Shown one piece after another: positions 57,752 to 64,000 of a stretch of 64,000 nucleotides of DNA (position 1 is the first letter of the stretch; each line of letters begins with the position of its first letter). The stretch is from contig JBJENE010000004.1 in the NCBI GenBank assembly GCA_051880035.1, forward strand, positions 1-64,000. Reading direction: 5' to 3'. This DNA is from Eshraghiella sp051880035. GTDB taxonomy: Bacteria > Bacillota > Clostridia > Lachnospirales > Lachnospiraceae. The notes below the pieces were generated by a model. That model ran no database searches. It was not told the origin of the DNA and saw only the letters and a program-made list of their open reading frames with translations. The position numbers were made by a program, and so were the translations under genes.

Positions 57752-60700
57752 TTATATTGTGGCAATATCTACCGGAGTCGGATGCTGCGTCGTAAGGCTT
57801 TCTAAACTTGTTAAAAGTGCATTGGCCGTATCCATTGATGTAAGTACATTGACACCTGTTTCAATAGCATGTCTTCTGATAATAAAACCGTCATGACTTC
57901 TTTCGATACCATTGGATGGAATATCAATTACAAGATCAATTTTATGATCAAGAATCAAATCAAGAAGCGTAGGAGCCTCCTGCTCCACCTTATTAACCTG
58001 AACGGTATCCACGCCGTTATCTCTCAGGTATCTGGCAGTTCCTCTTGTGGCATAAATTGTATATCCCAGAGCCTTAAAGCGTTTGGCTACGGATACTGCC
58101 TCTTCTTTTTCGTTATCGCTTACAGTCATAATCATCTGTTTATGCTTAGGTAAATCTACCCCTGCACCAACAAACGCCTTATAAAGTGCCTCATTAAATT
58201 CCCTGGCAATACCAAGACATTCTCCCGTAGACTTCATTTCAGGTCCCAGGCTGATATCGGCACCGCGGATTTTCTCAAATGAGAATACCGGCATTTTAAT
58301 TGCAATATAATCTGCTTTTTTCTGTAATCCCGGAGTATATCCAAGTCCTTTTATTGTATTGCCGATAATAACCTGTGTCGCAAGTTTTACAATCGGAATT
58401 CCGGTAACCTTACTGATATACGGAACCGTTCTGGAAGATCTTGGATTAACTTCAATTACATAGACCTGATTATTATACACGATAAACTGAATATTAATCA
58501 ATCCCTTAACATGCAAAGACCTTGCTAATTTTTCGGTATAATCCTCAAGCATGTTAATAATATGTTCATCCAGGCTCTGTGCAGGATATACGGAAATACT
58601 GTCACCGGAATGAATTCCTGCTCTTTCTATATGCTCCATGATTCCGGGAATCAGTATATCTTCTCCGTCACAGACCGCATCAACTTCTATTTCTTTACCC
58701 ATAAGGTATTTGTCAACAAGAATCGGATGTTCCTGTACCTGACGGTTAATTATTTCCATGAACTCCTTAATGTCCTCGTCAGAGATGGCAATCTGCATAC
58801 CCTGACCTCCAAGAACATATGAAGGTCTTACAAGTACAGGATAGCCAAGTTCATTGGCAGCCTTGATGGCCTCTTCTGTAGTGAAAACGGTTTTGCCTGC
58901 TGCCCTTGGTATTCCACACTCTTCCAGTATTTCATCGAAAAGCTCCCTGTCTTCCGCAGCGTCCACATCTTTGGCACTTGTTCCGAGGATAGGAACTCCC
59001 ATTTCCATAAGACTCTTGGTAAGCTTAATTGCAGTCTGTCCGCCAAACTGTACTACCGCTCCGTCCGGGTGTTCCAGTTCCACAATACTTTCCACATCTT
59101 CAGGTGTAAGCGGTTCAAAATAAAGTTTGTCCGCAATATCAAAATCAGTACTTACCGTTTCAGGGTTGTTGTTGATAATTATCGTTTCATATCCTTCTGC
59201 CTTAAATGCCCATGTGCTGTGAACCGAGCAGTAATCAAATTCGATACCTTGCCCGATTCTTATCGGCCCTGAGCCAAGCACAAGAACTTTTTTCTCAGGC
59301 TTTGTTTCTATTACTTCATTAACCGAATCATAGCATGAGTAATAATACGGAGTAGAAGCCTCAAATTCTGCCGCACATGTATCTACCATCTTAAATGCGG
59401 CATGAATTCCGTATTCATCTCTGAGCGCCTTGATTTCCTTCTCGGTTCTGCCGGTAAGTTTACCGATGACTGCATCAGGGAATTCGATTCTTTTTGCTTC
59501 GGCAAGAAGTTCTTTTGTAAGCGGCTCATTTGCAAGCCTTTTTTCCATTTCCACTATAATGTCAAACTTATCAATAAACCAGTGGTCTATCATTGTAATG
59601 TCATGTATGGTATCATAGCTTATACCTCTTCTTAAGGCTTCGGCAATTACATACATTCTCTTGTCATCCACATTGTGAAGAAGTTCGATTATATCTTCAT
59701 CCGTACATGCTGAATAATCATCATTTATAAGCGAATCCACATGCTGTTCAAGGGAGCGGATTGCTTTCATGAGCGCGCCCTCAAAATTGGTGCAAATGCT
59801 CATTACCTCTCCGGTAGCTTTCATCTGTGTTGTAAGCTTTCTTGACGCGGTAATGAATTTATCAAACGGAAGTCTTGGAATCTTAACTACACAATAATCC
59901 AGTGCCGGTTCAAAGCTGGCAAATGTCTTATGGGTAATTGCATTCGGAATTTCATCAAGATGATATCCAAGAGCTATTTTGGCTGCCACTTTGGCAATAG
60001 GGTATCCTGTTGCTTTGGAAGCAAGGGCAGAAGAACGGCTTACTCGCGGATTTACCTCAATAACACAATATTCAAAGCTTGTAGGGTGGAGTGCAAACTG
60101 AACATTACATCCTCCGGTAATCTTAAGCTCATCGATAATATTAAGGGCTGATGAACGAAGCATCTGATATTCTTTATCAGAAAGGGTCTGGGAAGGTGCA
60201 ACAACTATACTGTCTCCCGTATGAACACCTACCGGGTCAATATTTTCCATATTACATACGGTTATACATGTGCCGTTGGCATCACGCATTACCTCATATT
60301 CTATTTCTTTCCAGCCTGCAATACAACGCTCTACAAGAACCTGTCCCACACGGCTGAGTCTTAAACCGTTGGAAAGAATATCCACCAGTTCTTCTTCATT
60401 ATGGGCAATTCCTCCTCCGCTTCCTCCGAGAGTGTATGCCGGACGAAGTACCACAGGGTATCCGATTGTATTTGTAAAAGCAATACCATCTTCTACATTC
60501 TCGACTACAAGAGACGGAGCGCAAGGCTCTCCTATTTTCTCCATGGTTGTCTTAAATTCAAGACGGTCCTCTGCCTTTTTAATGGTTTCTGCAGTTGTTC
60601 CGATTAATTTTACACCGTGCTCCTCTAAGAAACCTGTCTCTGCAATTTCCATTGCCAGATTAAGTCCGGCCTGTCCTCCAAGTGTAGGGAGAATGCTGTC

Positions 60701-60949
60701 CGGTTTTTCCTTAAGGATAATCTGTTCCAGTGATTTTACCGTAAGCGGCTCAATATACACCTCATCCGCAATGTCTTTATCCGTCATGATTGTGGCAGGA
60801 TTGGAGTTTACAAGAACAACTTCCAAGCCCTCTTCCTTAAGGGAGCGGCATGCCTGGGTTCCGGCATAGTCAAATTCCGCAGCCTGTCCGATTACTATAG
60901 GTCCCGAACCGATTACTAACACTTTTTTAATGTCTTTATTTCTTGGCAT
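57752..60949 (-). CDS. carB: Carbamoyl-phosphate synthase large subunit
   Basis: A 1065-residue large subunit, full length. Two homologous ATP-grasp halves: the N-half starts VLVIGSGPIVIGQAAEFDYAG (GSGPIVIGQAAEFDYAG) and the C-half VLVLGSGPIRIGQGIEFDY. Each contains Gly-rich and E-x-N elements (EVNPRVSRSSALASKATGYP, EVNPRSSRTVPYISKVTGIP; shown as EVNPRVSRSSALASK and EVNPRSSRTVPYISK). The C-terminal ~130 residues are the MGS-like allosteric domain. It makes carbamoyl phosphate from bicarbonate, ATP and ammonia for pyrimidine and arginine synthesis. It is 2 nt downstream of carA. Confidence 0.98.
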   Translation of the reverse strand: MPRNKDIKKVLVIGSGPIVIGQAAEFDYAGTQACRSLKEEGLEVVLVNSNPATIMTDKDIADEVYIEPLTVKSLEQIILKEKPDSILPTLGGQAGLNLAMEIAETGFLEEHGVKLIGTTAETIKKAEDRLEFKTTMEKIGEPCAPSLVVENVEDGIAFTNTIGYPVVLRPAYTLGGSGGGIAHNEEELVDILSNGLRLSRVGQVLVERCIAGWKEIEYEVMRDANGTCITVCNMENIDPVGVHTGDSIVVAPSQTLSDKEYQMLRSSALNIIDELKITGGCNVQFALHPTSFEYCVIEVNPRVSRSSALASKATGYPIAKVAAKIALGYHLDEIPNAITHKTFASFEPALDYCVVKIPRLPFDKFITASRKLTTQMKATGEVMSICTNFEGALMKAIRSLEQHVDSLINDDYSACTDEDIIELLHNVDDKRMYVIAEALRRGISYDTIHDITMIDHWFIDKFDIIVEMEKRLANEPLTKELLAEAKRIEFPDAVIGKLTGRTEKEIKALRDEYGIHAAFKMVDTCAAEFEASTPYYYSCYDSVNEVIETKPEKKVLVLGSGPIRIGQGIEFDYCSVHSTWAFKAEGYETIIINNNPETVSTDFDIADKLYFEPLTPEDVESIVELEHPDGAVVQFGGQTAIKLTKSLMEMGVPILGTSAKDVDAAEDRELFDEILEECGIPRAAGKTVFTTEEAIKAANELGYPVLVRPSYVLGGQGMQIAISDEDIKEFMEIINRQVQEHPILVDKYLMGKEIEVDAVCDGEDILIPGIMEHIERAGIHSGDSISVYPAQSLDEHIINMLEDYTEKLARSLHVKGLINIQFIVYNNQVYVIEVNPRSSRTVPYISKVTGIPIVKLATQVIIGNTIKGLGYTPGLQKKADYIAIKMPVFSFEKIRGADISLGPEMKSTGECLGIAREFNEALYKAFVGAGVDLPKHKQMIMTVSDNEKEEAVSVAKRFKALGYTIYATRGTARYLRDNGVDTVQVNKVEQEAPTLLDLILDHKIDLVIDIPSNGIERSHDGFIIRRHAIETGVNVLTSMDTANALLTSLESLTTQHPTPVDIATI

Positions 60950-60951
60950 AA

Positions 60952-62028
60952 TTAATCCCTGCCTTTCTTCATCATATCCATGAATCTGTCAAAAAGGAAA
61001 TCCGAATCCTTAGGTCCTGCGCAGGCTTCCGGATGGAACTGTACGGTAAAAATATTTTTACCTACATATGAAAGTCCTTCGTTGGTACCGTCGTTAACAT
61101 TGACAAATGCCGGTACTGCCACATCAGGGTTCAATGTGTCCATATCAACCACATAACCGTGATTCTGGGAAGATATATATACTTTTCCGGTTGAAAGGTC
61201 TTTTACCGGATGATTGGCACCTCTGTGTCCGTATTTCATCTTATGGGTATCGGCTCCTGTTGCAAGTGCCATCAACTGATGTCCCAGACAAATCGCAAAA
61301 ACAGGGATATCCGAATCATAAATCTTTTTGAGTTCTGCAATTATCTGCGTGCACTCCTTAGGGTCTCCCGGTCCGTTTGAAAGCATAATTCCGTCCGGTG
61401 CGGATGCAATGATTTCATCCGCTTTTGTGTCTGCAGGATAAACCGTTACATGGCAGCCTCTTTTATTAAGGGAACGGGCGATATTGCTTTTGGCACCAAA
61501 ATCCATAAGGGCAACCTTAAATCCGTCTCCCGGCAGGATTTCCTTCTCGGAACATGTTACCTTTTCAACAACTTTTCCTGTTCTGTATTCTTTTAACTTT
61601 GGAATAATTTCATTAAGATTATAATTTTCGTTGGTGGTAATCATTCCGTTCATTGTTCCCTTTTCCCTGAGGATCTTGGTCAATGCTCTTGTATCTATTC
61701 CTGAGATACCCGGAATGTCATTTGATTTAAGAAAATTCTGAATTGTGTCTTCGCTACGGAAATTGCTCGGCATCCGTGAAAGCTCTCTGACAATAAAACC
61801 GTCCGGCCAAGGTTTTTTTGACTCCTTATCGGCATTACATATGCCATAATTACCAATAAGAGGATAAGTCATTACTACCGCCTGTCCTGCATATGAAGGG
61901 TCAGTCAACACCTCCAGATATCCTGTCATGGAAGTATTAAAGACAATTTCGCTGATTATTTCTTTTTCGGCACCAATGCTTTTTCCCTCAAAAACATTTC
62001 CATCTTCAAGTATCAAAAATGCTTTCAT
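60952..62028 (-). CDS. carA: Carbamoyl-phosphate synthase small subunit
   Basis: A 358-residue glutamine amidotransferase that supplies ammonia to CarB. The N-terminal CarA domain includes GISGIDTRALTKILREKG; the class I GATase domain has nucleophile Cys247 in FAICLGHQLMALA, with a catalytic His in VQFHPEACAGP. First gene of carAB. AAGGACAAGGA precedes the ATG. No PyrR attenuator or arginine repressor site was recognised in the 170-bp leader. Confidence 0.98.
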   Translation of the reverse strand: MKAFLILEDGNVFEGKSIGAEKEIISEIVFNTSMTGYLEVLTDPSYAGQAVVMTYPLIGNYGICNADKESKKPWPDGFIVRELSRMPSNFRSEDTIQNFLKSNDIPGISGIDTRALTKILREKGTMNGMITTNENYNLNEIIPKLKEYRTGKVVEKVTCSEKEILPGDGFKVALMDFGAKSNIARSLNKRGCHVTVYPADTKADEIIASAPDGIMLSNGPGDPKECTQIIAELKKIYDSDIPVFAICLGHQLMALATGADTHKMKYGHRGANHPVKDLSTGKVYISSQNHGYVVDMDTLNPDVAVPAFVNVNDGTNEGLSYVGKNIFTVQFHPEACAGPKDSDFLFDRFMDMMKKGRD

Positions 62029-62074
62029 TGTTTTCCTTGTCCTTTCGTATTAAATTTTTACCTAAATTGAAAGC

Positions 62075-62103
62075 ATTTTATCACAATTTTCATGCCATTT
62101 CAA
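62075..62103 (-). promoter_or_regulatory. carAB promoter
   Basis: On the minus strand TTGAAA (62098-62103) and TAAAAT (62075-62080) are 17 nt apart. Confidence 0.65.
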
Positions 62104-62197
62104 CCCTTTAAAAAAGATTGGCAAAAATACTTAATAATAGTAAACCAAACAGCATTTTTTTCATATAATAATTGTAAATCTGTTTAGGATTATTTAT

Positions 62198-63442
62198 ATG
62201 GACAATTCATTAATCAACGCCATTGACACCGGCACTCTCCGTGTGGATGTCACCTCGCCGGAAGGAAGACCATTGGAAAATGTTTCGGTGGAAATATCAT
62301 ACTCCGGCGACCCGGATAACACTATTGAAACTCTTTTCACGGATTCGATAGGCCGCACCGAACCTGTTACTCTCCCGGCGCCACCCCTGGAATTCAGTGA
62401 AACACCGTCCGTGGAGCAGCCTTACTCCGATTACAACATAGTTATTCGTGCTCCCGAGTATCCGCCTATTTCCATTAACGGAATCAATCTTTTTCCAACC
62501 AGATTATCAATACAGCCTGTAAGATTTCCTTTCCCGCCAATGGACCCCATGGGCAGGATTATTACAATCGGTCCTAACACACTCTTTGGAGATTATCCGC
62601 CTAAAATACCTGAAAGTGAAATAAAACCAATCAGAAATACGGGAGAAATCGTTCTGGACCGTGTGGTAGTACCTGAATTTGTAGTAGTGCACAACGGAGT
62701 CCCTTCCGATTCTTCCGCAGCCAACTATACGGTAAGATTTGCCGACTACATAAAAAATGTAGTAAGCAGCGAAATCTACCCAACCTGGCCTGAGGAGACC
62801 ATAAGGGCCAATGTTATTGCAATTGTGTCTTTTACGCTTAACAGAGTTTTTACGGAATGGTACAGAAACAAGGGATATGATTTTACAATTACCTCATCAA
62901 CCGCTTACGACCAGAAGTGGATTTACGGAAGAAATATTTTTGATAATATTTCGGCTATCGTTGATGATGTGTTTGCCAACTATGTATCACGCCCTAATAT
63001 CAAACAGCCGATACTTACACAATACTGCGACGGCAAGAGAACAACCTGTGACGGTCTGAGCCAGTGGGGCTCAAAATACCTTGGGGACGACAATTATACG
63101 GCACTGGAAATTCTGAGAACATATTTCGGAGAAGAAATATATATAAATACAGCCGAGGAAGTATCCGGCATTCCAATGTCGTGGCCGGGATATGTTCTGG
63201 AAATCGGCTCATACGGCCCGCCGGTAAGCGTCATTCAGGAACAGCTGGATTTTATACGGTCTGTTTACACCAACATTCCTCCCGTGGTGGTGGATGGTAT
63301 CTATGGTGAGGAAACAGAGGCCGCAGTAAAGAAATTCCAGCAGGTTTTTGATTTACCTCAAAGCGGAACCGTAAATTTTCCAACCTGGTACAGAATATCC
63401 AAAATGTATGTTGCCCTGGCAGGCCTTGCAGAACCTAATTAA
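62198..63442 (+). CDS. SpoIID-like protein with C-terminal peptidoglycan-binding domain
   Basis: A 414-residue protein. Residues ~10-130 look like an Ig or carboxypeptidase-regulatory-like fold; ~165-320 match the SpoIID/LytB type (YPTWPEETIRANVIAIVSFTL, as YPTWPEETIRANV; YCDGKRTTCDGLSQWGS; LEILRTYFGEEI). Residues ~335-405 are a peptidoglycan-binding-1 repeat (VSVIQEQLDFIRSVY, VDGIYGEETEAAVKKFQQVF). There is no classical signal peptide. TATAAT at 62164-62169 in CATATAAT could also match a sporulation sigma -10, but no -35 is sure. Likely a spore or wall hydrolase-related factor (inference). Confidence 0.82.
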   Translation: MDNSLINAIDTGTLRVDVTSPEGRPLENVSVEISYSGDPDNTIETLFTDSIGRTEPVTLPAPPLEFSETPSVEQPYSDYNIVIRAPEYPPISINGINLFPTRLSIQPVRFPFPPMDPMGRIITIGPNTLFGDYPPKIPESEIKPIRNTGEIVLDRVVVPEFVVVHNGVPSDSSAANYTVRFADYIKNVVSSEIYPTWPEETIRANVIAIVSFTLNRVFTEWYRNKGYDFTITSSTAYDQKWIYGRNIFDNISAIVDDVFANYVSRPNIKQPILTQYCDGKRTTCDGLSQWGSKYLGDDNYTALEILRTYFGEEIYINTAEEVSGIPMSWPGYVLEIGSYGPPVSVIQEQLDFIRSVYTNIPPVVVDGIYGEETEAAVKKFQQVFDLPQSGTVNFPTWYRISKMYVALAGLAEPN

Positions 63443-63456
63443 AGAATGTTATAACT

Positions 63457-63487
63457 AAAAAAGCTCCGGTCACAAATGTGACCGGAG
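63457..63487 (-). terminator. Terminator of the partial gene at the window end
   Basis: CTCCGGTCAC (63464-63473) pairs perfectly with GTGACCGGAG (63478-63487), loop of 4; six T follow on the minus strand. Confidence 0.88.
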
Positions 63488-63534
63488 TTCCCAATTTAAA
63501 GCTGTATTTTGTCCGTATATTATTTCATTATGGT

Positions 63535-64000
63535 TTATTCTTCTTCAGTCTCGTCTTCTGTAGTCTCATCTTCTGCAGTCTCATCTTCTGCAGTCTCGTC
63601 TTTAGAATCATCCTTATTGCCGGCATCTGTCTTACTCTCTTCTTTGGATAAGTCAGGCAGATCCTCTGAAAATTCCCAATCATATGATTCTTCATTTGCG
63701 ACAACGACTGAGTCATAGAGTGTCTTTCCGTCAACATAACCGATAAGAGTATAATACTGATCTTCAACTTCAATTGTTCCGAGTGTGCTCAGATAAGAAT
63801 TATATCCAAATTCGCCCTCGCTATCATATCTGATATTATCTATTTCAACAGGCACATAAATATCAGTAGGATCAAAATCTCCGTCAGTACTTGATACCTT
63901 TGCAGAGAAAACCATAACCATTACATTCTGGGTATAGCTTGAGTCCTTAGGGATTGCAAGCATTGCACCCACATAGCTTATGTCGGAAATCGTTGCATAA
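63535..64000 (-). CDS. Unrecognised protein with acidic repeat tail, 5' end beyond window
   Basis: Partial gene: 155 codons are visible and the frame stays open to the edge, so the start is not in the window. The visible part reads as beta-rich segments (YTQNVMVMVFSAKV, DIYVPVEIDNIRYD, YYTLIGYVDGKTLYDSVVV) and then an acidic, low-complexity tail of repeated EDETAEDET-type units (last ~35 residues). It may be the end of a membrane or secreted protein. No family is recognised. Its terminator converges with the SpoIID-like gene. Confidence 0.7.
   Translation of the reverse strand, partial: YATISDISYVGAMLAIPKDSSYTQNVMVMVFSAKVSSTDGDFDPTDIYVPVEIDNIRYDSEGEFGYNSYLSTLGTIEVEDQYYTLIGYVDGKTLYDSVVVANEESYDWEFSEDLPDLSKEESKTDAGNKDDSKDETAEDETAEDETTEDETEEE

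Noticed and set aside
62041..62197. Pyrimidine attenuator or arginine operator upstream of carA
   Set aside because: No PyrR-binding anti-antiterminator or ARG box pattern could be recognised in the leader.

Overview
The window looks like a chromosomal segment of an anaerobic, low-to-moderate GC, spore-forming Firmicute, most probably a member of the Lachnospiraceae (Clostridia). This is inferred from the hrcA-grpE-dnaK-dnaJ operon under a perfect CIRCE element, the cysE-cysS-mrnC-rlmB-sigH order behind a cysteine T-box, pyruvate formate-lyase with its activase, PadR/DUF1700/DUF4097 and SpoIID-like genes, and many lipoproteins with Firmicute-type ribosome binding sites. No species can be named from sequence alone.

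Layout: 1-9.4 kb is a beta-galactan utilisation locus: an uncharacterised 611-residue protein, a small zinc-ribbon protein, a LacI-type regulator, GH42 beta-galactosidase, a secreted GH53 endo-galactanase with a galactan-binding-type tail, and a chemoreceptor. A shared 19-bp operator sits directly downstream of both promoters. 9.4-14.6 kb holds a UvrD-type helicase, a small zinc ribbon and XRE regulator separated by twin palindromes, a FAD/Rieske oxidoreductase and a dGTPase. 14.6-20.1 kb is a four-gene exporter-like ABC operon with a solute-binding-like lipoprotein and a membrane-anchored propeller-like protein. 20.3-25.3 kb is the heat-shock operon. 25.4-26.05 kb is a non-coding tandem array of ten 53-55 bp units in two subtypes, followed by three 20-bp repeats. 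26.1-29.2 kb is pflB-pflA.

From 29.3 to 46 kb come the PadR/DUF1700/DUF4097 envelope-stress-type operon; asd; a PdaA-like pseudo-deacetylase lipoprotein behind two RimK-like ATP-grasp ligases; tRNA-Thr; the T-box cysE-cysS-mrnC-rlmB-sigH set; ispF; tRNA-Val and tRNA-Met; a second ABC/propeller cassette with an unusual ATPase; and a PAP2 enzyme. 45.3-53.9 kb has a GT2 glycosyltransferase, a CPBP protease, a Mrp-type ATPase, an AraC regulator divergent from a secreted GH59 beta-galactosidase, a phosphopantetheinyl transferase and a sigma/anti-sigma-like pair. 54.0-55.6 kb is a collapsed type I restriction-modification locus (hsdM head joined to hsdR tail) with an intact fic gene. 55.8-64 kb has a long nested hairpin after argS, then argS, carAB, a SpoIID-like/peptidoglycan-binding protein and an unrecognised partial gene.

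How the parts fit: two separately regulated loci (LacI locus at 1-9.4 kb; AraC/GH59 at 48.3-51.8 kb) target beta-galactosides, and the first also carries a chemoreceptor. Most other genes are housekeeping. The least explained items are the 54-bp array, the 611-residue protein, the ATP-grasp pair with the pseudo-deacetylase, the two exporter cassettes with propeller-like partners, and the nested hairpin behind argS.
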